A DNA stretch of 64,000 nucleotides from Sphingomonadales bacterium UBA2683. Lineage in GTDB: Bacteria; Pseudomonadota; Alphaproteobacteria; Sphingomonadales; Sphingomonadaceae. The notes under the pieces are model-generated. The model had not been told where the DNA came from and did no database searches. It saw only the letters and a program-made list of their open reading frames with translations. The position numbers and the translations under genes were made by a program. Location of the stretch: the NCBI GenBank assembly GCA_002354635.1, contig DELZ01000004.1, positions 777,117-841,116 on the forward strand, given 5' to 3'. Each line of letters begins with the position of its first letter. The first letter of the stretch is position 1. Positions 36,020 to 44,061 of this stretch are shown piece by piece.

Positions 36020-36339
36020 CAGCTTGCTCCTCTTGCCGCTTTTTCTTCCAGTCCCGACAGGCCTTCGCGGCGCGCCAGTTCGGCGATCACGTCGTCGAGC
36101 GACATATCCATGTCGGCCAGCAGCACCATCAGGTGAAAGAGCAGGTCTGCCGACTCTCCGGTCATCGCAGCCTTGTCGTCCTGAACCGCAGCGATTACCG
36201 TTTCGATCGCCTCCTCGCCCAGTTTTTCAGCCATTTTGGCACGGCCCTTCGACCGGAGGCTCGCGACATAGCTGCTGCCGGGGTCGGCGGAGCGCCGGTC
36301 CCTGATCGTCTGTTCGAGAGATTTGAGAAGGTCTGTCAT
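36019..36339 (-). CDS. hisE: Phosphoribosyl-ATP pyrophosphohydrolase
   Basis: 106 residues, second step of histidine synthesis (PR-ATP to PR-AMP). The MazG-like four-helix core shows SYVASLRSKGRAKMAEKLGEEA split around K and EEAIETVIA, with acidic metal ligands in EKLGEEAIE and ESADLLFHLMVLL. Stand-alone HisE without HisI is normal in alphaproteobacteria. It is separated from hisF by the PEP-CTERM gene and a strong hairpin, so it may have its own promoter. Confidence 0.93.
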   Translation of the reverse strand: MTDLLKSLEQTIRDRRSADPGSSYVASLRSKGRAKMAEKLGEEAIETVIAAVQDDKAAMTGESADLLFHLMVLLADMDMSLDDVIAELARREGLSGLEEKAARGAS

Positions 36340-36403
36340 CGCAAGCGGTTTGCGCGACAGCTTGCCTGTTCGTCAAGCCCTAGCGGACCAAGTGCGCCTG
36401 GCC

Positions 36404-36449
36404 GGGACAAAAGCGCCGCAGGATATCGGACCGGCGGCGCTTTTGTCCC
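36404..36449. repeat. Perfect 16-bp inverted repeat upstream of hisE
   Basis: GGGACAAAAGCGCCGC is repeated in inverse as GCGGCGCTTTTGTCCC after a 14-base loop. There is no U-run following on the minus strand, so it is not a standard intrinsic terminator. It lies 64 bases before hisE and 42 after the PEP-CTERM gene. Confidence 0.9.
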
Positions 36450-36491
36450 GCCGTATCGCGACGGGATAATTTGGTACTATTTTCGCAAGTT

Positions 36492-36803
36492 TCAGTTTTT
36501 CTTGCGACGTTTGGCCGCCAGCCGGCCGGCTACCAAACCGCTCAGGCCAAGGCCGAGCATCAACATGCCGGATGGCTCGGGAACCGGTGTTCCACCACCC
36601 GATGAAGAAGAGTCACCGCCGGTCGATCCACCATTGCCCGAGCTACCCCAGCCCGAACTACCCCAGCCCGAACTACCCCAGCCCGAACTGCCCCAGCCGG
36701 AACTGCCCCAACCCGAGCTACCCCATGTTGCGTGGGCGGGGGCACCGGCAGCAAAGGTCATTGCTGCGACACCGGCGAGAATTGCACATTTCATCAGTTT
36801 CAC
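36492..36803 (-). CDS. PEP-CTERM surface protein with WGSSG tandem repeats
   Basis: 103 residues from a GTG with GGAG eight bases before it. A signal peptide ends at APAHA. Then come six exact WGSSG repeats, a Gly/Ser linker, and a C-terminal sorting signal: PVPEPSG, a hydrophobic helix and the basic tail RLAAKRRKKN. Such proteins are cut and anchored by an exosortase and are linked to extracellular polymer. No exosortase gene is in the window. It sits between hisF and hisE on the same strand, with no metabolic link to histidine. Confidence 0.85.
   Translation of the reverse strand: MKLMKCAILAGVAAMTFAAGAPAHATWGSSGWGSSGWGSSGWGSSGWGSSGWGSSGNGGSTGGDSSSSGGGTPVPEPSGMLMLGLGLSGLVAGRLAAKRRKKN
36636..36725. 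repeat. Six tandem 15-bp coding repeats (WGSSG)
   Basis: Six adjacent 15-base units encode WGSSG each. Units differ only at third codon positions (for example TGGGGCAGTTCCGGC against TGGGGTAGCTCGGGC), which argues that the peptide is under selection. Copy number could change by slippage. Confidence 0.93.
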
Positions 36804-37010
36804 GAAATATCTCCATTCCTGGTAAATCAAGTCTGTGGATATTCACGCAATAACCTTGCCAAATTGACGAAATTCGCGGTTTATAGAGGAACAAAATGGT
36901 TAACGCCCGGTCACGGAACGCAGGATATGTAAGGTAAACCGACATTAACCATGTATCGCGGCAGCTGATACTCGGGTGAAAAAGCCGGTTCTCGATACAA
37001 CCGGCGTGGG

Positions 37011-37772
37011 TCAGGCCCGGGCCGGAAGCCGCGCAGCACGCAATGCGGCGTGCGCGTCGGATATGCTATGCTCGCCAAAATGAAAGATCGAGGCGGCCAG
37101 CACGGCGTTGGCATGGCCCTCGGTTACCCCTTCAACCAGATGATCGAGCTTGCCGACCCCGCCGCTGGCCACCACCGGAATCGAGACCGCGTCGGCGATC
37201 GTGCGCGTCAACTGCAGATCATAGCCGTCGCGGGTGCCGTCACGATCCATCGAAGTTACCAGCAATTCCCCGGCCCCGAGCTCAGCCATCCGGACAGCAT
37301 GGTCCAGCGCGTCGATACCGGTCGGCGTGCGCCCGCCATGGGTGAAGATTTCCCAGCGCCCGTCGGCCACGCGCCGGGCATCGATCGAGGCGACCATGCA
37401 CTGGCTGCCGAAACGGGTGGCGATATCGCTGATCACATCCGGTCGGGTCACGGCGGCGCTGTTCACCGCGACCTTGTCGGCTCCGGCCATCAGCAACGCG
37501 CGCGCGTCATCGGCGGTGCGAACGCCGCCGCCAACGGTCACCGGCATGAAGCAGACCTCTGCGGTGCGACGCACGACATCGATGATCGTGTCGCGCTTTT
37601 CATGGGATGCGGTGATGTCGAGAAAGCAGAGTTCGTCGGCTCCGGCGGCATCATAGGCCTGCGCCTGTTCGACCGGGTCCCCGGCGTCCTGCAGATCGAC
37701 GAAATTGACGCCCTTGACCACGCGGCCATTAGCGACATCAAGACAGGGGATGACGCGGATGCGGACGGTCAT
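37011..37772 (-). CDS. hisF: Imidazole glycerol phosphate synthase, cyclase subunit
   Basis: 253 residues, a (beta/alpha)8 barrel that with HisH converts PRFAR to imidazole glycerol phosphate and AICAR. Catalytic Asp is in IPCLDVANGRVVKGV at the start, the second in MVASIDARRV near 130. Phosphate-binding loops VTVGGGVRT and VVASGGVGKL are present. Separated from hisA by 118 bases that hold two palindromes. Length is normal. Confidence 0.96.
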   Translation of the reverse strand: MTVRIRVIPCLDVANGRVVKGVNFVDLQDAGDPVEQAQAYDAAGADELCFLDITASHEKRDTIIDVVRRTAEVCFMPVTVGGGVRTADDARALLMAGADKVAVNSAAVTRPDVISDIATRFGSQCMVASIDARRVADGRWEIFTHGGRTPTGIDALDHAVRMAELGAGELLVTSMDRDGTRDGYDLQLTRTIADAVSIPVVASGGVGKLDHLVEGVTEGHANAVLAASIFHFGEHSISDAHAALRAARLPARA

Positions 37773-37795
37773 CTTGCACCCTTTTCTTCGGCAAT

Positions 37796-37866
37796 GCTCC
37801 GGACTTGATCCGGAGCCCGCAAGTCTGAGCGCTGCAGACGCCCGAACTCCGGTTCAAAGGCCGGAG
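37796..37866. repeat. Pair of short palindromic elements between hisA and hisF
   Basis: GCTCCGGA-CTTGA-TCCGGAGC (37796-37816) and CTCCGG-TTCAAAGG-CCGGAG (37847-37866) are two hairpins with related arms and loops. They look like two copies of one REP-like intergenic element. They interrupt an otherwise tight his operon. Confidence 0.75.
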
Positions 37867-37890
37867 CACAATATTGTTCTGCTGGCAGTT

Positions 37891-38616
37891 TCATCGATTG
37901 GCCATCGCGATCGCGGTCGCCAGATCCAGCCGCCCGTCATAAAGCGCACGACCGGTGATTACGCCTTCGATGCCGTCGTTGGCGAATTGGCTGAGCATAT
38001 GGATGTCGTCCAGCCCCTTGACGCCGCCGCTGGCGATCACGGGAATATCGACGCCCCGCGCCAGATCGACCGTCGCTTCGATATTGCAGCCGGTAAGCAT
38101 GCCGTCGCGCCCGACATCGGTGAACAGGATCGAGGCGACCCCGGCATCCTCGAACCGGCGGGCGAGGTCGCGGACGCTGACATCCGAGACATCGGCCCAG
38201 CCCTCGGTCGCGACCATGCCGTCGCGCGCGTCAACCGCAACAACGATGCCGCCTTCATATTCCTTTGCCATGTCCTTGACGAATTCCGGATCCTTGAGCG
38301 CCGCCGTGCCGATCACCAGCCGGGCAACCCCCAGTTCGAACCAACGTTCGACCGTCTCGCTGTTGCGAATACCGCCGCCGAGCTGCACATAGCCCGGAAA
38401 ACTGGCGATGATTGCTTCGACGGCTTCGGCATTTTTCGGTGATCCAGCAAAGGCACCATCAAGGTCGACAACATGGATATGTTCGGCGCCGGCCGCCGCA
38501 AACAGGCCGGCCTGCTCCGCCGGATTGTCGCCATATACCGTGGCGCGGTCCATGTCGCCTTCGGCGAGGCGCACGACTTCGCCGGATTTGAGATCAATGG
38601 CAGGGAATACGATCAT
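37891..38616 (-). CDS. hisA: Phosphoribosylformimino-5-aminoimidazole carboxamide ribotide isomerase
   Basis: 241 residues, barrel enzyme sharing ancestry with HisF. The N-terminus FPAIDLKSGEVVRL carries the first catalytic Asp, and FTDVGRDGMLTGCN the second region. The ATG at 38616 overlaps the hisH stop (ATGA); an in-frame codon three residues earlier is less likely. Isomerises ProFAR to PRFAR, the substrate of HisF/HisH. Confidence 0.95.
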   Translation of the reverse strand: MIVFPAIDLKSGEVVRLAEGDMDRATVYGDNPAEQAGLFAAAGAEHIHVVDLDGAFAGSPKNAEAVEAIIASFPGYVQLGGGIRNSETVERWFELGVARLVIGTAALKDPEFVKDMAKEYEGGIVVAVDARDGMVATEGWADVSDVSVRDLARRFEDAGVASILFTDVGRDGMLTGCNIEATVDLARGVDIPVIASGGVKGLDDIHMLSQFANDGIEGVITGRALYDGRLDLATAIAMANR

Positions 38617-39233
38617 GGTTTCCACTCCAGAAAGCGGGTGAGAAAGGCCAGCCCGTATGCCTGGCTTTTTTCGGGGTGAAACTGGACGCCGACAATATTG
38701 TCACGGCCCACCGCCGATACCAGCGATCCGCCATGATCGGTGGTCGCCAATATGTCGTCCTTGTCCGCAACAGCAAAATGATAGCCGTGCAAATAATAGG
38801 CCTCGCCCCGCTCCAGCAGATCATGGCCTGCGGTCGGGATCACGTCATTCCAGCCCATATGCGGGACTTTTATCGCGTCGTCTGCCGGTTCGATCGCCCT
38901 CACGGTACCGCCGATCCAGCCGAGACCGTCCTGCGCGCCATATTCGATGCCGGTATCCGCCAGCATCTGCATACCGACACAGATACCCAGAAACGGCACG
39001 GCTTCCTCGCGCACCCGCCGCTCCATCGCGGCAACCATGCCATCAATTGCAAGCAGGGCATCGCGGCAGGCGCCAAAGGCACCGACTCCGGGCAAGATGA
39101 CCCGGTCCGCCCGCGCTACTACGCTCGGGTCGTCGGTCACCGCTACATTTCCGGCCCCTGCCGCCTGCAGCGCGTTGTGGACACTGTGCAGATTACCGGC
39201 GCCAAAATCGATCAGCGCGATTGTCTCAGCCAC
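38613..39233 (-). CDS. hisH: Imidazole glycerol phosphate synthase, glutaminase subunit
   Basis: 206 residues from a GTG. Class I glutamine amidotransferase: oxyanion and nucleophile region FLGICVGMQ with Cys near 83, and C-terminal catalytic His and Glu in VQFHPEKSQ. Supplies ammonia to HisF. The start overlaps hisB by eight bases; the open frame upstream to 39506 lies inside hisB and is not used. GTG is preferred since VAETIALIDFGAGN matches the family N-terminus. Confidence 0.95.
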   Translation of the reverse strand: MAETIALIDFGAGNLHSVHNALQAAGAGNVAVTDDPSVVARADRVILPGVGAFGACRDALLAIDGMVAAMERRVREEAVPFLGICVGMQMLADTGIEYGAQDGLGWIGGTVRAIEPADDAIKVPHMGWNDVIPTAGHDLLERGEAYYLHGYHFAVADKDDILATTDHGGSLVSAVGRDNIVGVQFHPEKSQAYGLAFLTRFLEWKP

Positions 39234-39819
39234 CCAGCTGCCCCTTGGTCGAGGGAATTGCGTCGCCCTTGCGCGGGTCCCGCTCCACCGCCTGGCGCAT
39301 CGCGCGGGCAAAGCCCTTGAAGATGCTTTCCGCGATATGGTGGTTATTCTCGCCACAGAGCAGCTCGATATGGAGCGTAATCCCGGCGGAATCGGCAACG
39401 CTGTGGAACCAGTGCTTGAACAGTTCGGTGTCCATCTCGCCCAGCCGTTCCTGCGTGAATCCGGCATTCCAGGCCAGATAGGGCCGTCCGGATATGTCCA
39501 GCGCAACCCGGCTCAGGGTCTCGTCCATCGGCGAATAGGCGCTGCCGTAGCGGACAATCCCGGCCTTTTCGCCGAGCGCCTGATCGATTGCCTGGCCCAG
39601 CGCGATGGCGCTGTCCTCGGTGGTGTGATGCTGGTCGACGTGGAGATCGCCCTTGATCCGCAAGGTCAGGTCGATCAGCGAATGGCGAGAGAATTGCTCG
39701 ATCATATGATCGAGAAAACCGATACCGGTGGAGACGTCAAACTGACCGGTTCCGTCGAGGTTGAGCTCGACGAAAATCTCGGTTTCCTTGGTATTTCGCT
39801 CTATTGTCGCTGTTCTCAT
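39226..39819 (-). CDS. hisB: Imidazoleglycerol-phosphate dehydratase
   Basis: 197 residues, manganese enzyme with two repeated halves. Metal-binding His clusters are visible in DVDQHHTTED-like VDQHHTTEDSAIALG, and CGENNHHIAESIFKGFARA; GIGFLDHMIEQFSRH is also diagnostic. It is the first gene of hisB-H-A-F on the minus strand. No phosphatase domain is fused, as is usual outside enterobacteria. Divergent from sspB with about 110 bases between. Confidence 0.96.
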   Translation of the reverse strand: MRTATIERNTKETEIFVELNLDGTGQFDVSTGIGFLDHMIEQFSRHSLIDLTLRIKGDLHVDQHHTTEDSAIALGQAIDQALGEKAGIVRYGSAYSPMDETLSRVALDISGRPYLAWNAGFTQERLGEMDTELFKHWFHSVADSAGITLHIELLCGENNHHIAESIFKGFARAMRQAVERDPRKGDAIPSTKGQLGG

Positions 39820-39933
39820 GCAACAGGCCTATAAAGGCTTGGACAAATCAGGCAAGAATTTCACGGCCTCTGTGCAAGGCAAAATTCATTTTACGCTCTT
39901 GACCCGATGCCCGCTTCGCGCCACCTAGTACAG

Positions 39934-40419
39934 ATGAGCGATGATGCCCCCGATAGCCTGATTCCTTATGACGAAATCGTCCAGGAGGCGCTGCGCGCGG
40001 TGGTCGGCCGGGTGCTGGGCGAGGTCGTCAAGGGCGGCCTGCCCGGCGAGCACCATTTTTACATCACCTTCAAGACCCGTGCGCCCGGTGTGGATATTCC
40101 TGATCATCTGATCGCGAGATTTCCCGACGAGATGACAATCGTCATCCAGAACCGTTATTGGGACCTGAAGGTCGACAAGGACCGGTTCGAAGTCGGCCTG
40201 AGCTTCAACCAGATCAGCTCGATGCTGCATATCCCCTTCGCGGCGATCACGTCCTTCGTCGATCCGGCGGTGGATTTTGCTCTGCAATTCCACGTCGATG
40301 AGGTTGAAGGCGACATCAACGGCCACGATCCTGCAGAAAATGACGGCGAGACGGAAGCAGTCCAACCGGTTGATGATGGCTCCAACGTGGTGACGGTGGA
40401 CTTCGGCAAGAAAAAGTGA
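39934..40419 (+). CDS. sspB: SspB-family ClpXP adaptor (alphaproteobacterial type)
   Basis: 161 residues from the ATG at 39934; an ATG at 39907 would add nine. The conserved body is YDEIVQEALRAVV, GEHHFYITFKT, MTIVIQNRYWDL and GLSFNQISSMLHIPF. SspB delivers ssrA-tagged and other substrates to ClpXP; in Caulobacter it is a divergent orthologue (SspB-alpha). The C-terminus is an acidic linker ending VVTVDFGKKK, likely the ClpX-binding tail. Overlaps the next gene by GTGA. Confidence 0.9.
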   Translation: MSDDAPDSLIPYDEIVQEALRAVVGRVLGEVVKGGLPGEHHFYITFKTRAPGVDIPDHLIARFPDEMTIVIQNRYWDLKVDKDRFEVGLSFNQISSMLHIPFAAITSFVDPAVDFALQFHVDEVEGDINGHDPAENDGETEAVQPVDDGSNVVTVDFGKKK

Positions 40420-40862
40420 GCGGGTCCGGCATGACCCGCCACGGAAAACCGATATGGATAAGGCGCATCGCTATCTGCTGTTCGTCGGGGGCTCTGCTCG
40501 GAGCGCTGGTGCTCGGCACAGGTAGCCGGATCGTCATGCGCATTCTGGCAAATATCGACGGACGCGAAGCGGGTTTTAGCTTGGAAGGTTCGTTGGAAAT
40601 CATGCTCTACGGGGCCATCGTCGGATTGGTCGGTGGTGCGCTGCTCCTGCCGTTGATGTCGATCTGGCGACTTGGCCGGTGGGGCGGTGGCACCATTTTT
40701 GGCCTGCTCGCCTACGCTGGAACCATTTTGACGCTGCCACCCCATATCGCAACCACCGCAGCTCCATTTTCGAATATGATGCCCTTTGTGTTAATGCTGT
40801 TCGCCGTGCCCTTCATTTTGTATGGAATAGCGCTTCAGATGATCATCGAGACCAGAATCTAG
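40416..40862 (+). CDS. Small polytopic membrane protein, unknown function
   Basis: 148 residues if the GTG overlapping the sspB stop is used; an ATG at 40431 gives 143. A basic N-terminus (RHGKPIWIRR) precedes four probable helices at about 20-38, 62-82, 90-110 and 122-140. No recognised motif. Located between sspB and fumC, whose start follows by one base, so it is probably translated in the same transcript. Confidence 0.7.
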   Translation: MSGSGMTRHGKPIWIRRIAICCSSGALLGALVLGTGSRIVMRILANIDGREAGFSLEGSLEIMLYGAIVGLVGGALLLPLMSIWRLGRWGGGTIFGLLAYAGTILTLPPHIATTAAPFSNMMPFVLMLFAVPFILYGIALQMIIETRI

Positions 40863-40863
40863 C

Positions 40864-42258
40864 ATGAGCGGAACCCGCATCGAAACCGACTCTCTGGGCG
40901 AGGTAGAAGTGCCCGCAGATGCCTATTGGGGCGCCCAGACCCAGCGCAGCATAGAAAATTTTCCCTTTCCCCGTCAGGAACGCATGCCGATCCGGTTGAT
41001 CCACGCGCTGGCCGCGGTCAAGCAGGCCGCCGCCCGGGTCAACGGCATCCACGGCCTCGACCCGGAAATCGCAGCAGCGATCGAAAAGGCGGCCAACGCC
41101 GTGCGCACCGGCGCCTATGACAACCAGTTCCCGCTGAGCATCTGGCAGACCGGGTCGGGCACCCAGACCAACATGAATGTCAATGAGGTGATCGCCGGTG
41201 TCGCCAACGAGGCAATCTATGGCACCCGCGGCGGCAAATATCCGGTGCACCCGAATGACCATGTCAATCGCGGACAATCGTCTAACGACAGCTTTCCAAC
41301 GGCGATGCACGTTGCCGCGGCGCGGGCGCTGGAGGTCGAGCTGTTCCCGGCGCTGGAACAGTTGCACGACGCGCTGGCGGAGAAGGCACAGCAGTGGAAG
41401 TCTATCGTCAAGATCGGCCGCACCCATTTACAGGATGCCACGCCGCTCACGCTGGGACAGGAATTTTCCGGCTATGCGGCGCAACTGGTCGCCGCCCGCG
41501 ACCGGATCGAGACCGTATTGCCCCGGCTGCACCAGTTGGCCCAGGGCGGCACCGCAGTCGGCACCGGTCTCAACGCACCGGAAAATTTCGGTGAGCATAT
41601 CGCCAAGGAAATTTCCAAGATCACCGGCCTGAAATTTACCTCGGCCAAAAATAAATTTGCCGAGCTTGCCGCGCACGACACGATGGTCGAGCTGTCCGGC
41701 GCGCTCAACACGCTGGCGGTTTCGCTGACCAAGATCGCCAATGATATCCGCCTGCTCGGCTCCGGCCCCCGCTCCGGCCTCGGCGAGCTCGACCTCCCGG
41801 CCAACGAGCCGGGCAGCTCGATCATGCCCGGCAAGGTCAATCCGACCCAGTGCGAGATGCTGACCATGGTTGCAGCCCAGGTGATCGGCAATCATCAGGC
41901 GGTGACCGTCGGCGGGCTGCAGGGGCATCTGGAGCTCAATGTGTTCAAGCCGCTGATCGGCGCCAATGTGCTGCGTTCGATCGAGATCATCTCGATCGGC
42001 ATGTCGAGCTTTTCCGAACGTTGCGTGGACGATCTGGAGGCGAATGAAGCGCGGATCAAACAACTGGTCGACAACAGCCTGATGCTGGTGACCGCCCTCG
42101 CTCCGGTCATCGGCTATGACAAGGCCGCATCCATCGCCAAACACGCCCATGCTACCGGCCAGACACTGCGCGCTGCGGCGCTGGAGCTCGGTCTGGTTGA
42201 CGCCGAAACCTATGATACCCATGTTAGACCCGAGAACATGGTCGGCAATCATGGCTGA
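40864..42258 (+). CDS. fumC: Fumarate hydratase class II
   Basis: 464 residues, iron-independent TCA-cycle fumarase. Substrate-binding segments include TGSGTQTNMN near 100, SSNDSFPTAMH near 140, GRTHLQDATPLTLGQE and the superfamily signature GSSIMPGKVNPTQCEM near 320. Length matches E. coli FumC. Converts fumarate and malate. One base separates it from the preceding membrane-protein gene. Confidence 0.96.
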   Translation: MSGTRIETDSLGEVEVPADAYWGAQTQRSIENFPFPRQERMPIRLIHALAAVKQAAARVNGIHGLDPEIAAAIEKAANAVRTGAYDNQFPLSIWQTGSGTQTNMNVNEVIAGVANEAIYGTRGGKYPVHPNDHVNRGQSSNDSFPTAMHVAAARALEVELFPALEQLHDALAEKAQQWKSIVKIGRTHLQDATPLTLGQEFSGYAAQLVAARDRIETVLPRLHQLAQGGTAVGTGLNAPENFGEHIAKEISKITGLKFTSAKNKFAELAAHDTMVELSGALNTLAVSLTKIANDIRLLGSGPRSGLGELDLPANEPGSSIMPGKVNPTQCEMLTMVAAQVIGNHQAVTVGGLQGHLELNVFKPLIGANVLRSIEIISIGMSSFSERCVDDLEANEARIKQLVDNSLMLVTALAPVIGYDKAASIAKHAHATGQTLRAAALELGLVDAETYDTHVRPENMVGNHG

Positions 42259-42276
42259 TCCGGGAACAGCAACATC

Positions 42277-42543
42277 ATGTCACTAGTCAGGAACATATTC
42301 ACCACCTTTGTCGGCTACGAGGCGCGCCGGCATACCCAGGGCCACGGCTTGCGCAATTTTGGTCTCGGCTTGATTGCCGCCCGGATCGCAACCCGGTCCG
42401 TCCCCGGTGCGTTGCTGGTGGGTGGAGCGATCATCGCCAAAAAACTCTATGATGACGCGAAAGAGGCAGAATCCCTGCCCGCATCGGAAGCGGTTATCGA
42501 TATCGAGGGCAAGCCGGTGCCGGAAAAGCCGAAAACACTTTAG
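42277..42543 (+). CDS. Short protein of unknown function, one hydrophobic segment
   Basis: 88 residues, beginning 18 bases after fumC. A basic, amphipathic N-terminus (RNIFTTFVGYEARRH) leads to a hydrophobic stretch around 28-55 rich in Ala, Ile and Gly, and an acidic Pro/Glu tail. It may be membrane-associated. I do not recognise it. Its close spacing suggests co-transcription with fumC. Confidence 0.65.
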   Translation: MSLVRNIFTTFVGYEARRHTQGHGLRNFGLGLIAARIATRSVPGALLVGGAIIAKKLYDDAKEAESLPASEAVIDIEGKPVPEKPKTL

Positions 42544-42653
42544 GCTGTTATTGGGTTTCCGCTGACGCTTCGCCGGCAGCGACTGCGAAATAATTTGCCA
42601 AACCCGGCAATCCCTCTACCTTGCAATTCGGGTCGCTATCGGGGGATAGCAAA

Positions 42654-44024
42654 TTGAAATACAATGTAAATCCTGGCACGGGCCAGCTTCAGCAGAAGCT
42701 CGGCTTTGTCTTCGCCGTAGCTATCGGAATCGGCGGCGTAATCGGCGCGGGCATCATGCGCACAACGGGGCCTGTCGTGGATCAAGTTCCGGTGATCTGG
42801 ATTGCCGTCGGACTATGGGCTCTTGGCGGCCTGCATGTATTGCTGTCCGCCAATGTCGCTGCCGAACTGGCAACCGCAATTCCCAAGGCCGGAGGCCTCT
42901 TTGTACCGGTGCGCGCTGCATTCGGCGATTCCATGGGCCTTTTGGCCGGATGGACATATTGGCTTTCCTATGTCGCCGCCATAGCGTTCCTGTCCATCGT
43001 CTGTGCCAATTTCCTGGCGGTGATATTTCCCAATTTGGCAGCCAATATGGCGGGGATTGCGGTTTGTTTCTGTTTGGCCATATTCGGACTCAACTGGATT
43101 GGAGTTCGCGAAGGAAGCCTTGCTCAAACGACCGGCAGTATCATTAAGCTGATATTTCTCTGTATCATCATTGGCATTGCATTTCTGGCTCCACCCACAT
43201 TTCCCGACAGCGTTCAGGGGTCTGGAAGCAACCCGGTTGCCGGGGCCGCGCCGTTGACATTTCTGGCAATAATTGGCGCCTATCAGCTTGTTTACGGCGC
43301 ATATGCAGGATGGGAAAGTTGCATAAATTTTGTCGAGGAAGACAAGAATGCCGGAACCAATATTCCGCGCGCCATGGCCTTGGCGATTATCCTGATCACA
43401 ATATTATATGTTGCCTTGAACGTCAGTCTCACCTCGGCGCTGGATATTGAAGTCATACGCCATTCGGATCTCCCGATTGCCGTCGTGCTGGAAAATATGT
43501 TCGGGCCGACAGGTGGCATTGTTGCCGCCCTATTGGGTGTGGTGTTGGCCGTCACCTGCCTCAACGCAACTGTCATGGGCGCGCCCCGCATTCTATATGG
43601 CCTCGGCAGAGACGGGCTGTTTCTGAACATGGCCACGCGCGTGAACAAGGGCGGTACGCCCGACATCAGCTTTGCAATCACATTGGCTTTTTCCCTGTTC
43701 CTGATTTTTTCGGGCGGGTTTGAATTTATTTTCCGGCTGGCAGGTGCGCTCGGCATCTTCTGCTTCATATTGTATGAAGCATCGTTATTTGCGCTTCGCC
43801 TTCAACAGCCCGGTTTGCCCAGACCGTTCAGGGCGATCGGCTATCCCTATCTTCCGGCATTTGTCTTGATACTGGATATCTGCCTTCTGGCTGCCTTCCT
43901 TACCGCCGACCCGGTGAGCGGTGTATATATGACAAGCCTGATCGTCATCTGCATCCCGATCGGGATCATCTTGCACAATCGGCGGAAGCAGCATTTGCTT
44001 GCTACTGACACTGCTGTAAGCTAG
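42654..44024 (+). CDS. APC-superfamily amino-acid permease
   Basis: 456 residues from a TTG with GGGGG about ten bases upstream. Twelve helices are apparent, and the first has the APC consensus GIGGVIGAGIMRTTGP. Helix 6 region reads YQLVYGAYAGWESCINFVEE, and helix 8 and its loop include MGAPRILYGLGRDGLF. Substrate is probably an amino acid but cannot be specified. The coding sequence looks richer in A/T than fumC or the next MFS gene, for example in third positions, which may mean a different origin. Confidence 0.86.
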   Translation: MKYNVNPGTGQLQQKLGFVFAVAIGIGGVIGAGIMRTTGPVVDQVPVIWIAVGLWALGGLHVLLSANVAAELATAIPKAGGLFVPVRAAFGDSMGLLAGWTYWLSYVAAIAFLSIVCANFLAVIFPNLAANMAGIAVCFCLAIFGLNWIGVREGSLAQTTGSIIKLIFLCIIIGIAFLAPPTFPDSVQGSGSNPVAGAAPLTFLAIIGAYQLVYGAYAGWESCINFVEEDKNAGTNIPRAMALAIILITILYVALNVSLTSALDIEVIRHSDLPIAVVLENMFGPTGGIVAALLGVVLAVTCLNATVMGAPRILYGLGRDGLFLNMATRVNKGGTPDISFAITLAFSLFLIFSGGFEFIFRLAGALGIFCFILYEASLFALRLQQPGLPRPFRAIGYPYLPAFVLILDICLLAAFLTADPVSGVYMTSLIVICIPIGIILHNRRKQHLLATDTAVS

Positions 44025-44061
44025 CTTCTGGCCAACGCGACAAGCGGGACAGGAGAGCATA

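Noticed and set aside
36636..36725. Short-repeat array that could be taken for a CRISPR
   Set aside because: Units are 15 bases, directly adjacent with no spacers, and encode WGSSG in frame.
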